Counted from the stretch's first letter, positions 1 to 11,930 are shown. The stretch is DNA of 64,000 bases from Adenanthera pavonina (GCA_026686845.1 JAIVEN010000007.1:30067001-30131000), one strand, 5' to 3'. The notes: a model not told the origin generated them from the letters alone. Program-made: numbers and translations.

Positions 1-760
1 TACTCTGTATGCCCCGAGGGCTGAGACGATTAGTTCATCTTCAAACACTGTCAAATTTTGTGTTGGCCGATAGAAGAATGAGTGATGGCGCTAATATAAT
101 TGAGTTGAATGGACTCAATAGCCTAAAGTTAGTAATTGAAAGCTTGGAATTGCAGTGAAGTAATACAGAAGCGGTTGAATTTTCCTAGTTACTTGATGAG
201 AAGCCATATCTTCGAGATTTGGAACTAGTTTGGTGGAACAACAAAGTGGAAGGACATGAACTCGAGCTAGTTCATGATAAAGATGAGACAATTTGAGAAG
301 CTCTGGAGCCGCATTACATGATCAAAGGACTACACATAGTGCAATTTTGTGGCAAAAGTTTTTCAAAGTGGATAGGGATCGGAATCTAATATCATTGATA
401 AAGCTTCAAATTTATCGTTGCAATTATTTGGAATCACTCCCTGAATCAATATGGAATCTCACATCATTGCAAGAGCTTGAACTCAATGGGAGCCTTGCTC
501 TGACATTACTCTCCCAGAGTCAATAGGAAATCTCACATCCTTAAAGAAGCTTAAATTCGTTAAGTGCTTTGCTTGACATCACTTCCAAAATTCATTGGGA
601 ATCTCATATCACTCCGCGAGCTTCAAATCAATTCTTGCTATGGTTTGACATCACTGCCTGAAGCAATTCGTAACCTTAAATCTTTGCAGACACTAAGAAT
701 ATTTGACTGTACTCTGTTTAAGGAAAGATGCCAATTGGACGGGCATGGAGATTGGTCCCA
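1..760 (+). pseudogene. Relic of a CNL resistance gene (LRR part only)
   Basis: Conceptual translation from base 3 reads a recognisable RGA-type LRR segment (MPRGLRRLVHLQTLSNFV) that matches the 'MPRGLGRLTNLQTLTIFVV' region of the downstream copies. It hits an in-frame TGA near 157, then further stops and frame changes. Two later pieces (about 293-526 and 564-760) carry leucine-rich stretches such as LESLPESIWNLTSLQELEL and LTSLPEAIRNLKSLQTLRI, in different frames. The N-terminal part lies outside the window. This is an older, more degraded member of the same family as the three copies downstream. No function is expected. Confidence 0.85.
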
Positions 761-1874
761 AAATTGCTCACATTCTAAATGTTCATATTGTATAAAGAGT
801 TGGTGTCCTTATCTTCAATTTAATCTCCTTTTCCTCATCCCAATTTTATTTTAATTTTTCCCTTGTAGTCTTTTTCCTTGTCCCTGTTTCTAAGTTTCTC
901 GCTGTTGCTGATAGCATGCCACCTTCCATTTCCATTTCAATGTATATATCTTGTTAATAAATCCTAATTATTGTTTCTCCTATCTGATTTTAAGTCAAAA
1001 TATTTGTGTTTTGTTCCATAGGGTATGTTGTGGATCTTGGTCCTTTTGCACGTAGGAGAAATTAATGTCATTATTTCCTTCTTTCATCTTTCATAGAATC
1101 AAACCTTTTGGGTTTCTCTTCATTGTATTTTGAGAGAATCACCTGTAAATCACTCAATTATTTGACGAAACGTGTATTACGGGATTAAATATTTCTTTTT
1201 TGGCTAGCTATGGATTAAATATTGCTGTGGGGGCCAAAACGACATTAATTGTATTGTATATTAATACTCAAAACATTTTTCAATCTGACTTGACCTGTTT
1301 TGATGAACCTTATTGTGTTCTTTTCATTTTGATAGGGTTTGGGTGTTTTGTTTAGATAGCAATTTTAGGTTTTATTTGATTTTCATGATTTCTTGTAATT
1401 AAGTTGATATTTTAATCACTCTATTTGTCTATTAACTATCCTAAGTAAAATTTTGTTGATAAAAAAAAAACAATTTAGAAGTCTTGTCTTTTTTCCTTAA
1501 AAAAAAAAAGAAATAATTTTGTCGATGTTTTATAAAAATATTTCAAAAGAGAGAAATTTTTTTTTTAGAAAAGTTCTAAATGTTGAAATTAAAATAATCA
1601 AAATATTTGAATTTGGTAAAAATGAGTGCAGGCCGAAAAAAATGTTCTGATAATAAACAAATTAATAGATTCATTATTCAATTAATGCTTTTAATTTTAT
1701 GTGAAGCATTTTTTTTTCATCAGAACTTTTTTAAACTTGCATGAGGCCAACATTCCTATATCTATCTACCTTCTAGAAATTACTCTTAAGAATTTCCAAA
1801 TAACTCGTAAAAAAGTCAAGTAACAATCTACATTTTCATTACAAGTCTATAAAATTAATCATCTGAGAAAGGCT

Positions 1875-2412
1875 ATATTGATTTTGGCATTTTCTGCCGG
1901 ACCAAAATTCGGAAAAAAAATTCCATACAGATGTACATCTTGAAAATTCATGAATCTTTTGTTACTTCAATTAAAGAACATACACGTTCACAAAAATCAC
2001 ACCCACCTACGTACCTTACTTGTATGAAGCTATTTCACTACATGGGCAAGACAAGCATAAGAATTTATGCTGTTTCCATGGACAAGATAAGCATGTCACT
2101 TTGGGAAATATAACCATCTGTGTATTCTTTTCTTTCTCCCTAATTTTCCATTGTTGGTTTTATGATATTAGGGAAAAAGTTTTCTTAATTGATAAAAACA
2201 AGAATTTATAATAACATTAACTACTACTACTACTACTACTCTTGTTGATATAACCATTTTTTTTTCTTATGATTAAATTATGTTTTAAAAAATAAGCAAA
2301 TAACTATCAACATGCTCTTTTAGAAATGTTATTTTAATTTTGGCATTAACTGTTAGACTAAAATTCAAAAAAATTACAAAACAGATATACATCTTCAAAA
2401 ATTCAAAAAAAC
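1875..2412 (+). repeat. Pair of diverged direct repeats of about 90 bp
   Basis: Bases 1875-1960 and 2325-2412 share an ordered set of words: TTTTGGCATT, then AAAATTC, then ACAGAT(G/A)TACATCTT, then AAAATTCA. The two units lie about 450 bases apart. Their origin is unknown; a small duplication in intergenic DNA is the simplest reading. Confidence 0.5.
2221..2240 (+). repeat. (CTA)n trinucleotide microsatellite
   Basis: About six uninterrupted CTA units in AT-rich intergenic DNA. Potentially length-variable between individuals. Confidence 0.9.
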
Positions 2413-2731
2413 TTGGTAACGTAAAGGAGAATATACTTACGTTACTTGAATGATGCTATTTCTTAATTAAAGCATATTTGAGAATCTTTTTATTCTTTTC
2501 TCTGTAACTAAACTTTTCGCCAATCATTTATTACAAGCGGAGAAAACAATTTGTCTTTAACTCAGCCAATACATATTCTTTTAAGTTTTGCCTCCATGAA
2601 GCATTCAAAACAAGGCTATATATATATATATATGCTCCATAATGGAAGGGAGATCATCACATACTATCCACCAATTATTCATAAAAGCCTCTCCTCTTAC
2701 AAACCTCATTTCACTTGCCGACTAAGAACCA

Positions 2732-5364
2732 ATGGAAGTCATTGCTGACAAAGTGTTAGGGTTATTGGGCACTTTGGCTTCGAAAGAGCTTGATATTCTT
2801 TGCAACTTCCAAGATGATTTCAACAGCACGAGGAGCATGGTCTCTGCAATCAAAGCCGTACTCAGTGATGCAGAGACAAAGGCCCCTAAAAGTAAATTGA
2901 TCAATGATTGGCTGGAGAAGCTGAAAGATGTACTGCTTGATGCAGATGACCTGTTGGATGCCTACTCTGCTGATGAGCTAGCAAGGTAAGTGATGACCAA
3001 AGATAAAATGGCCAAGGAGGTACGTATATTCTTCTCCAAATCAAACCGAATTGCTTGTGCTCATAAAATGGGTCACAAAATCAGGGCAATTAGGAAGAAA
3101 CTAGATGGCATTTTTTATGAGAAGAACCAGTTGCAGTTGCTTGAGAACTCTTCGAACACTTCGACTGAGTCTCAAGAATGGAGACAAACACACTCGTTTG
3201 TGAGGGAAGAAGATGTTGTAGGGAGAGATGAGGAAAAGGAGAGTCTTGTTAGTGTCCTTTTAGATTCTGATGTGAAAAATAACATTTCAGTAGTTCCCAT
3301 AGTTGGGATTGGAGGATCGGGAAAACTACACTTGCCCAACAAGTGTATAATGATGTGGATGTCCAACATCATTTTGACCTTAGGATGTGGGTTTGTGTGT
3401 CTGATGAATCCAATAAACTTAACATTAAGATATTAGCTCAGAAGATTATTGGGCGTGAAAAAGATGGTTATCAGATGGAGCAAGTGGCACAAGAACTAAG
3501 ACAGAAAATTGAAGGGAAACTTTTCTTGCTTGTGTTGGACGATGTTTGGAATGAAGATCGGGAGAAATGGCTCGAATTAGAAAAATTGTTGAGGGGAGGA
3601 AGACGGGGAAGCATGATGATTGTGACCACACGTAGTGAGACAGTGGCACAAATAATGGGCACACATCCATTTCTTCACTTAAAAGATTTGGATTTAGAAA
3701 ACTCTTGGAAGCTCTTTCGTAGAGTGGCTTTTAGGGATGGTCAAGAACCAAATAATCCAGACTTGGTAAGTATTGGAAAGGACATTGTGAAAAAATGTGC
3801 TGGAGTTCCACTTGTCATAAGAACTATCGGTAGCCTTTTATTTAGTAGAAAATTAGAAGCGAGTGAATGGTCATATTTCAGGGATACTGATCTTGCAAAG
3901 ATAGATTTGGAGGATGATAAAATCTTTTCTATCCTTAAACTTAGTTATGATCATCTTCCTTCCCATTTGAAAAACTGCTTTGGGTTTTGCTCTCTATTTC
4001 CAAAAGATTATGAGATTGAAAGGAAAACACTTATTCAATTATGGATAGCTGAGGGGTTCATTCAACTCTTACAACAAAATAGATGCATGGAAAATGTTGG
4101 AGATGAGTACTTCATGCAGTTATTGTCAAGGTGCTTGTTTCAAGACGTGAGAGTAGATGAGTTATATGGTGACATAGTTTCATGTAAGATGCATGACCTC
4201 ATACATGATCTAGCACGATCAGTCACTAAAAATGAGTGTTATATTGTCACAAGGGAAAGATCAAAGGAAGAAGACTTTGGTGATAGGATTTATCATGTGT
4301 CAAGTGATTTTGAATCTAAGTGGGAGTTTCCAATGAGTAATGTGAAGACAAACAAAGTGAGAACAATTATGTCACCTCAAGGATGGTGTGAGGTTATCCC
4401 AAGTCATCCTCCTCCATCAAAATTTTGTGCTTCAATTTGTGTGTCTGCAACATCATTTCCTAAGCGCTTGCGTGTTTTGGATGTTAGTTGGTCAAATATT
4501 TGGGAAATTCCAGAGAGTATAGGGGAATTAAAGCATTTGAGATATCTTGATTTATCAAATAATCGTGAGCTCAAGAAGCTCCCACGGAGAATTACTGGGT
4601 TGCATAACTTGCAATCCCTAAAACTGAATTGGTGTCGAAATTTAAAAGAATTGCCAAGAGATATCAAGAAAATGGTAAGTCTCAGACATCTTGAATTAGA
4701 TGGTTGTGATTCATTGGTAGCTATGCCGCGTGGTTTGGGACGTTTGACTAATCTTCAAACACTGACAATATTTGTGGTGGACCAAAGAAGTGGGAGTGGT
4801 GGTGCAAGAATAAGTGAGCTGCATGACCTCAAAAGCTTGAGGAGGATACTTATTTACAAGTTGGAACGGCAGCGGAGCAAGACAAAAGAGGTTGAGGCTG
4901 CAAAGTTACTAGTTGATATGGCATATCTTCAAGGCTTGCTATTAGTTTGGTTATCTACAATGGGGCCAAGTGAATATATGGAAGAAGATGGAGAGAAGGA
5001 TGAGATAATTTTAGATGCTTTGGAGCCGCCTCACACAATCAAAACATTACGAATAGAAGGATTTTGTGGCAAAAGGTTCCCAGAGTGGATATGGAGCCTC
5101 ACATCACTGCAACTGCTGGCCATCTATGATTGCCCTGCTTTGGAATCACTTTCAGAATCCATTGCAAGTTTCACATCGCTCCAAACCCTAGTCCTCATCA
5201 ATTGCTCTGCTTTGGCATCACTTCCAGACTCAATAAAGAGTCTCACATCATTGCAATATCTTCAAATCGTAGGTTGCTCTGCTATAACGCAAGGATACGG
5301 AAGGAAATTAGAAGGTGCAGATTGGCCAGGAATTGCTAACATCCCATATGTTTATATTGATTGA
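2732..5364 (+). pseudogene. CNL resistance gene copy 1, disrupted (stop codon plus P-loop frameshift)
   Basis: Intronless CC-NB-ARC-LRR gene, colinear with the intact copy at 9300. Such proteins are cytoplasmic NLR immune receptors that sense pathogen effectors and bind ADP/ATP. The reading frame opens with the Rx-N type coiled coil (MEVIADKVLGLLG, DLLDAYSADEL) but stops at TAA 2987-2989, where copy 2 has GAA. The frame resumes at 2990. It is lost again near 3322-3330: the P-loop codons have one base fewer than in copy 2, so GIGGLGKTT is destroyed. From 3343 the frame is open to 5364 and keeps kinase-2 (LVLDDVW), RNBS-B (IVTTRS), the GVPL motif, RNBS-D (CFGFCSLFPKDY), MHD (CKMHDLIHDLA) and the LRRs. 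Two independent lesions in an otherwise well conserved gene suggest recent inactivation. Assembly error is possible but would have to occur twice. Confidence 0.9.
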
Positions 5365-6120
5365 ATGAAGAAATCAAGGTATTTAATTAGCCTCAACTTG
5401 ATTGTTATCTTGGTCCACTTTTTCCCTTACTAAACTTTCAATGCAATATATTGATTAGTGAACCCTTGGTGTGGGATCACTTGCCATAATTCCATAAATT
5501 TTATGTCGTTGATGCTCAGGATACACGTTCCAAGTGGTAGTAGGAATAACGGAAGAGGAAGAACCCAACCTCATTCAAATGTCTTATTGCTTCTTATCCT
5601 CTAATTACTGGATATTGTAAGTTGAATCACTTTCATTTAAACTCTTTCATTAATCACGCACTCTCATTTTCTTATACTTTGCATTTGCTAGTTTCCTTGT
5701 CATGCGCTGTTTATGTGCGCCCAAAAAAATATGTGCGTGGCTGATTGAACGTTTTGATTTCGAAGTGTTTCAAATATATTCAGTTTTATAGTTTTTGACA
5801 AAGAGCCAGAATATTAATGATTTAAGATATTCTTTTTTACATTAACTTCTATTTATAACATTCAACCGTGCTTAATATTTGTAATTAATAAAAAAAGTTA
5901 ATCATATATTGTTGTTTGGACAATTATCTTGCGGAATATATCACAATTAAGGAAATTTTTCGAAAAGAGAGTTTGCTGAGTCACAATGTTTTTAAACTAA
6001 ATAATAAGAAATGTTTTCTCAGATACTTATTGGTGTGTTTTTAATTAGTCTTATCTTATGCATTAATAAAATATCTACTCAGGAAAAGTTTTCTCAAATC
6101 CTTATTCCATAAATTTTCAA
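5365..6120 (+). other. Conserved 3' flank of CNL copy 1 with a candidate 3'-UTR exon
   Basis: This flank aligns with 11931-12670 and 33768-34500. Shortly after the stop codon is AATCAAG|GTATTT (possible donor at 5379). A possible acceptor GATGCTCAG ends at 5519, and a second possible donor GGATATT|GTAAGT starts at 5617. This would define a 97-base untranslated exon at 5520-5616. The remaining block contains a conserved AT-rich tract (about 5930-6110) shared by all three copies. The splice reading is inference from consensus sequences and conservation. Confidence 0.5.
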
Positions 6121-6979
6121 ATTGATCGTAATTAAATTTTCAAATTTAGTTGGATTAATTAAAGGTTTATTGGGCATTTTGATTTTGAGGTATTTTAGGT
6201 ATATTTAACTATCCTCTTACAGCTTGCTTGATCCCATTACCAAAAAATTAGGTGATATAATGAGAATGGTGTGAAAAAAATGTAAAATGATATGATAATG
6301 ATGAACAGAAATACTTTATGTATTAGTATTCTCTTAATTAACTTCTTACTCCTAGGGCACAAAATTCCAACGACTCTCTTTGCATCAATATAAACATTAA
6401 ATTTTGTACCAAGTAATTATATATCAATTCACTATAGTATGATTTATTTTTTAAACTTGGTGCAACACTAAAAAAATGTGTATAATTAAAGTTTGAAACT
6501 TACCCCAAAGACGTATATAAATTCACATGAAGAGTATATAATTCTCCCAAAAATTAAACCATATAGAATTCAACAATAAGTATGCGTGGTTATGATATGT
6601 GGCTTCCAAATCATAATATTAAAACATTGATTGTGTGCTCATTTACAAAAATCTTTCGCTCTTTGTTTGGGAACTAGACCTAGCACAATTTGGTTCTAAC
6701 TAGACCTTCCATATAAACTCTTTTTGTCTGTTAATATTTACTAAATCTTTTTCAAGGCATTCTCAAAGATATACAAATATTCCAAATAAAGTTTACGTAA
6801 AGTTTCTTAGATGTATACCATCAGATTTCTCGATAAAAAGCGTATAATTTATGTAATGAGGCACACATACATGGAGCTAAAATACAAAGTCAAATTAAAA
6901 CCGTATAATTGATTAGTTGTAACGCATTAACAACTAATGAACAAAGGGGTTGACTCGGAAGAAGTCAAGAGCGTCAGAC
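6121..6979. other. AT-rich spacer, no gene seen
   Basis: No supported ORF, RNA gene or clear repeat. It connects the copy-1 3' flank to the EFR3-like tail fragment. The terminal 3'-UTR exon candidate seen after copies 2 and 3 was not found here. Confidence 0.5.
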
Positions 6980-7575
6980 AATTTTTTTTTTGGAGGGGGG
7001 GAGGGAGTAAGCTATGCTCATAAAAATAACTCTGAATAATGAGAAAGGAAGTAAATAAAAGATAGGCATCCCTGATGGAAGCAAATAATTGAAGTAGAAT
7101 AATGATTCATTATACAATATGATTGATCAAGGTTGCCAAAAAACACCACCAATCACTGACTCTAACCATAATACCTGGTGTCAATTTGAGCTCAAGTAGA
7201 AGAAGCCAGTGCAACTATTAGGATTAGCTAACATGAGGATCAACCTCCTATAATGAGCTCAACTATGTGAGTATCACCATATTCATCATCAGAAATCAAC
7301 AACCAGCAGCCTTCAAGAAGTTGTCATATTTCGATGAAATTGTGTGAATAGGTTAGCTCTGCATGAGATGAAGAACCTGCCTCCAAAATATGCAGTTTAA
7401 GCTCCCAAAACAAGTATTTTAATGGTAATTAAGTTATTCCCCAGTTTTGGCCTAAAATCTTTCGTTATCCGTTAATCACCTTGAACTTTTCTATCGAATT
7501 ATGGTAAAGAATCTAGTGAAGGTTGTCAGGATGAACAATGTCATTGTTAAAATTTTGTTGTACTTCTTCTTGAAC
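6980..7575 (-). pseudogene. Fragment of the EFR3-like gene tail (duplicate 1)
   Basis: This block aligns with about 36275-36960, the last exon and flanks of the intact EFR3-like gene. Shared stretches include AGCTATGC.CATA.AAATA, the CACCACCAATCAC segment and the last coding bases with the stop codon near 7300. Most of the terminal exon is missing: the sequence jumps from GTTGTCATAT to TTCGATGAAATT (about 7345). In the intact gene the TCATAT copies at about 36597 and 36756 lie some 160 bases apart, so the deletion looks microhomology-mediated. Only the final eleven or so codons survive, so it cannot encode a functional product. It marks the distal end of the CNL duplication unit. Confidence 0.8.
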
Positions 7576-8799
7576 AGAGATTTTATTATATATACTGAAG
7601 TGATGTCTTCATTCTGCAAGGGTTATAGCTATAATCTGCATCACAAAGATAGTAGTAGTTGGAGAACTAGAGTCTCCATTTTCAACATAGAAGCATTTGA
7701 TTATATACCTTGAGAACTATACTGAATTTATGTGACTGAAGCCCCAAGTTTCATTCAGCAAAATAAGTAAAGCATCACTGATACACAAAGATGGAGAAAC
7801 AGATTATTATTAAAAACTGCCATAGGGAATTAAAAGAAGGCAAAAGCTTTGTGTGTGTATCAATCCCTTGCTCTGTCCTCGGAGACTGGATGGAGGATAT
7901 TGTGGTCTTATTTACCGTTTACTAAATCATTTTCAAGAGTAATGATGATCACATTCTTAAAAATATATGCAGTACTAAATGGAATTATCACACTCTCAGA
8001 AGGAAAAAATAATTACAATCTAATCAAACCTCCCTTTTTGAACTATTTGTATACTAACATTTTCAAAGAGTTTCACTTATAATTAACTTCTTTTTTTTTC
8101 ACTTTTTTATATTTAGAAATGAACGGATAAGCTGTCAAAGTTTTTTCTTTTTGGAACTATGGTTTTAAGATAACAGATGATTAGAATATTAGTTCTATTG
8201 GGCCCAGACCCCATGACATTCCAGATCAATAGTCTCGACAAATTACGGGCCGTTGGCATCAAAATGTAATATGGTTTTGAGAAGGAAAGCACACCTCTCT
8301 CGTCTCTGTTTCCTAACACAGACAGATTATTATCATCGAAATTACCTTAATGAATTTCTGAAGAAGGCAACAGCAAGGAAGAGTGAGGGTCTCTTGCCTC
8401 ATGCTTGTCATAATATCATGATATAAAGAACAAAGTGAAAAGTGTGTGATCATTGAGTTGTAACGCATAATATTAGCACCTAAGCCAAAGCTCAAAGGGG
8501 TTGCCATTATTGAAAGTGCAATGCTGATTCAAAAGGAATCAAAAGCATCAGACAGTGAGGGTCTAGTCTTACGGAGAAAAGCTTTATTATTTTCCACTTT
8601 ACGTAGCCTTCCAAGTAAGACCAAAGAAGAAAAAGTGAGAAAAGCACAAGATTATTAGTCAGGTGTATTGTAACGAACCCATCAAGAGTGAGACGCACGA
8701 ATCACAACTCACCTTCTTCCTTTAAATTACATTTATACTAACACTATTACAATTAACTTTTTTTATAAAAAAAATGCTTCCTTCTGTTTACAAATGCAC
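7576..8799. other. Spacer between EFR3 fragment and copy-2 promoter block
   Basis: No gene can be supported. A stretch near 8118-8185 (ending ACTATGGTTTTAAGATAAC) resembles 8795-8860 and 34640-34710, so pieces of the CNL flanks are repeated here. Short ORFs of 60-77 codons in this interval have no recognisable motifs. Confidence 0.5.
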
Positions 8800-9299
8800 A
8801 GATAAGTTGTTGGAAGTTTCATTGAACTATGGTATAAAAGATATCTAATCGTATATGATTAATAAAAGGATAAAAATATTTCTTTCCCATTGACGATGAT
8901 AACCAAATCCTCTTTTAATAAAGTAATCGTGGATTTTTTTTGGGGGTAATTAAAGTAATAGTCGATGTTGGGTCCAGTTTATTTATTTATTTATTTTTTA
9001 ATTTACCAACTCATGGGTCCAGTTTGAAATTGCGGCCAATCTTTAACCCATTAGCATTGAAAGGAACGAATCACTGAAAAAACAAATGAATTTGTCATGA
9101 TATAGACCATTAGTTAAAGAAGTAATTGTTAATGAAGGATATAATAGTTAAATGTGTCGTCCAGATGACAGAAACCCTTGAAATTGTATAATTAAGAAGC
9201 AGCTAGATAACATCAATCGTCACATTATTCTACCAAGCAATTATTCAGATTACTCTCTCCTTTTACAAGCCTCATTTCTTTTCACTTGCCAAAGAATCA
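8800..9299 (+). promoter_or_regulatory. Upstream region of CNL copy 2, shared with copy 3
   Basis: About 500 bases are nearly identical to 30640-31140 upstream of copy 3, including the poly-T region, the segment GTGTCGTCCAGAT and the pyrimidine-rich leader CTCTCCTTTTACAAGCCTC just before the ATG. Conservation of the whole block shows that promoter and gene were duplicated together. The TATA element was not identified with confidence. Confidence 0.6.
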
Positions 9300-11930
9300 A
9301 TGGAAGCCATTGCCGACAAAGTGTTAGGCTTATTGAGCTCTTTGGCTTCCAAAGAGCTTGATATTCTTTGCAACTTCCAAGATGATTTGAACACCATGAG
9401 GAGCATGGTCTCTGCAATCAAAGCCGTGCTCTGTGATGCAGAGGCAAAGGCTCCAAAGAGTCAATTGATCAGTGATTGGCTAGAGAAGCTGAAAGATGTT
9501 CTGCTTGACGCAGAAGACTTGTTGGATGCCTACTCTGCCGATGAGCTAGCAAGGGAAGTGATGACCAGAGATAAAATGATGAAGCAGGTACGAATATTCT
9601 TCTCCACATCAAATCAAATTGCTTGTGCTTATAAAATGGGTCGTAAAATCAGGGCAATTAGGAAGAAACTAGTTGACATTTGTTTTGAGAAGAACCAGCT
9701 GCAGTTGAATGAAAACTCTTTGAATACTTTGATTGAGTCTAATGAATGGAGACAAACCCACTCGTTTGTGAGGGAAGAAGATGTTATTGGGAGAGATGTG
9801 GAAAAAAAGAGCCTTGTTAGTATCCTTTTAGACCGTGACGTAAGAAATAACGTTTCTATAGTTCCCATAGTTGGGATTGGAGGATTGGGTAAAACAACAC
9901 TTGCCCAACAAGTGTATAATGATGTGGCTGTCCAAAATCATTTTGAGCTAAAGATGTGGGTTTGTGTGGCTGATGAATCTGATAAACTTAACACTAAGAG
10001 AGTAGCTCAAAAGATTATTGAGCGGGATACGGATGGTGAGATGCAGCAAGTGGCAATGGAATTAACACGGAAAATTGAGGGGAAACTCTTTTTGCTTGTG
10101 TTAGACGATGTATGGAACGAGGAACGTGAGGAATGGCTTAAATTAGAAAACTTGTTGAGGGGAGGAAGACAGGGAAGCATGATCATTGTGACCACACGTA
10201 GTGAGATAGTGGCACAAATAATGGGCACACATCCACCTCTTCACTTAGAAGATTTGGATTTTAAAAGCTCTTGGAAGCTATTTTGTAGTGTGGCTTTTAA
10301 GGATGGGAAAGAACCAAATAATCTAGAGTTGGTAGGTATTGGAAAGGACATTGTGAAAAAATGTGTTGGAGTTCCACTTGCCATGAGAACTATTGGTAGC
10401 CTTCTGTTCACTAGAAAACTGGGAGTGGGTGAATGGTCATATTTTAGGGATTATGATCTTGCAGAGATTGATTTAAAGGAGAAAAATATCTTACCTATCC
10501 TTAAACTTAGTTATGATCATCTTCCCTCCCATTTGAAAAATTGCTTTGGGTTTTGCTCTGTGTTTCCAAAAGATTATGACATTGAAAGGAAAAAACTTAT
10601 TCAGTTGTGGATAGCTGAAGGATTCATTCAACCATTAGATCGAAATAAATACATGGAAGATGTTGGAGATGAGTACTTTATGCAGTTATTATCAAGGTGC
10701 TTGTTTCAAGATGTGAATCAAAATCTTGCTGGTGAGATAAATTCGTGTAAGATGCATGACCTCATACATGATCTAGCACGTACAATTACTAAAAGTGAGT
10801 GTTATATTGTCACAAGTGAAAGAATTAAGGAAGAAAACTTTGGTGATATGATTCGTCATGTGTCAAGTGATTTTGAAGATAAGTGGAAGTTTCCGACATG
10901 GAATATCAAAACAAACAAAGTGAGAACAATTATGTCGCCCAAAGGATGGTGTGAAATTATCCCAAGTCATCCTCCTCCATTAAAACTTTGTGCTTCAATT
11001 TGTGCATCTGCAACATCATTTCCTAAGCACTTGCATGTTTTGGATGTTAGCCAGTCACAATATATTATCGAAATTCCAGAAGGTATAGGGGAATTAAAGC
11101 ATTTGAGATATCTTGATTTATCATGGAATGGAGAACTTGAGAAGCTCCCACGGGGAATTACTAAGTTGCATAACTTGCAATCCCTGATACTCAATTATTG
11201 TGGAAAGTTAAAAGAATTGCCAAGAGACATAAGGAAAATGGTAAATCTCAGACATCTTGAATTGTATGATTGTGATTCATTGGTATCTGTCCCGTGTGGT
11301 TTGGGATGTTTGATTAATCTTCAAACATTGACAAAATTTGTGGTGGACCAAAGAAGTGGGAGTGGTGGGGCAAGGATAGGTGAGCTGCATGATCTCAAAA
11401 GCCTGAGGAGGATATTTATTTACAAGTTAGAACAGCAGCGGTGTAATCCAAAAGAGGTTGAGTCTGCAAAGTTACTGATTGATATGGCATATCTTCAACA
11501 ATTGGTATTAGATTGGTCACCTACAATGGGGCCAGGTGAATATACGGAAGAAGATAGACATAAGGATGAGATAATTTTAGATGCTTTAGAGCCGCCTCAC
11601 ACAATCAAATCACTAGACATAAAAGGATTTTGTGGCAAAAGGTTCCCAGAGTGGATAGGGAGCCTCACATCACTGCAACTGCTACGCATCTGTGATTGCC
11701 CTGCTTTGGAATCACTTTCAGAGTCCATTGCAAGTTTCACATCGCTGCAAACCCTAATGCTCATCAATTGCTCTCCTTTGGCATCACTTCCAAACTCAAT
11801 AAAGAGTCTCACATCATTGCAATATCTTGAAATCAAAGGTTGCTCTGCTTTAACGCAAAGATACGGAAAGAAATTAGAAGGTGCAGATTGGCCAGGAATT
11901 GCTAACATACCACATGTTCATATTGATTGA
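9300..11930 (+). CDS. CC-NB-ARC-LRR (CNL) disease resistance protein, intact copy 2
   Basis: A single-exon ORF of 876 codons, the only intact CNL here. Such receptors act in the cytoplasm or at membranes as nucleotide-switch immune sensors. Residues 1-90 form the Rx-N coiled-coil domain, with an EDVID-like DLLDAYSADEL motif. The NB-ARC follows: P-loop GIGGLGKTT (about 192-200), RNBS-A with FELKMWVCVADES (215-227), kinase-2 LVLDDVW (266-272), RNBS-B IVTTRS (296-301), GVPLA (357-361), RNBS-D CFGFCSVFPKDYD (415-427) and MHD in CKMHDLIHDLA (483-493). LRRs run from about 560 to the end and close with a conserved LEGADWPGIANIPHVHID tail. The protein is short for an RGA-type CNL, many of which exceed 1,000 residues, so the LRR array is small. 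The ATG at 9300 is chosen because MEAIADKVLGLL is conserved in all copies. The upstream block is shared with copy 3. Confidence 0.96.
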   Translation: MEAIADKVLGLLSSLASKELDILCNFQDDLNTMRSMVSAIKAVLCDAEAKAPKSQLISDWLEKLKDVLLDAEDLLDAYSADELAREVMTRDKMMKQVRIFFSTSNQIACAYKMGRKIRAIRKKLVDICFEKNQLQLNENSLNTLIESNEWRQTHSFVREEDVIGRDVEKKSLVSILLDRDVRNNVSIVPIVGIGGLGKTTLAQQVYNDVAVQNHFELKMWVCVADESDKLNTKRVAQKIIERDTDGEMQQVAMELTRKIEGKLFLLVLDDVWNEEREEWLKLENLLRGGRQGSMIIVTTRSEIVAQIMGTHPPLHLEDLDFKSSWKLFCSVAFKDGKEPNNLELVGIGKDIVKKCVGVPLAMRTIGSLLFTRKLGVGEWSYFRDYDLAEIDLKEKNILPILKLSYDHLPSHLKNCFGFCSVFPKDYDIERKKLIQLWIAEGFIQPLDRNKYMEDVGDEYFMQLLSRCLFQDVNQNLAGEINSCKMHDLIHDLARTITKSECYIVTSERIKEENFGDMIRHVSSDFEDKWKFPTWNIKTNKVRTIMSPKGWCEIIPSHPPPLKLCASICASATSFPKHLHVLDVSQSQYIIEIPEGIGELKHLRYLDLSWNGELEKLPRGITKLHNLQSLILNYCGKLKELPRDIRKMVNLRHLELYDCDSLVSVPCGLGCLINLQTLTKFVVDQRSGSGGARIGELHDLKSLRRIFIYKLEQQRCNPKEVESAKLLIDMAYLQQLVLDWSPTMGPGEYTEEDRHKDEIILDALEPPHTIKSLDIKGFCGKRFPEWIGSLTSLQLLRICDCPALESLSESIASFTSLQTLMLINCSPLASLPNSIKSLTSLQYLEIKGCSALTQRYGKKLEGADWPGIANIPHVHID

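Larger units (their letters stand above)
861..2731. other. AT-rich intergenic region upstream of CNL copy 1
   Basis: No coding region can be supported. It holds poly-A/T runs, a diverged direct repeat (about 1875-1960 and 2325-2412), a short (CTA)n tract and an AT dinucleotide run just upstream of copy 1 (about 2615-2633) that could serve as a TATA region. Only the last 60 bases before the ATG at 2732 resemble the upstream sequence of copies 2 and 3. Confidence 0.6.
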
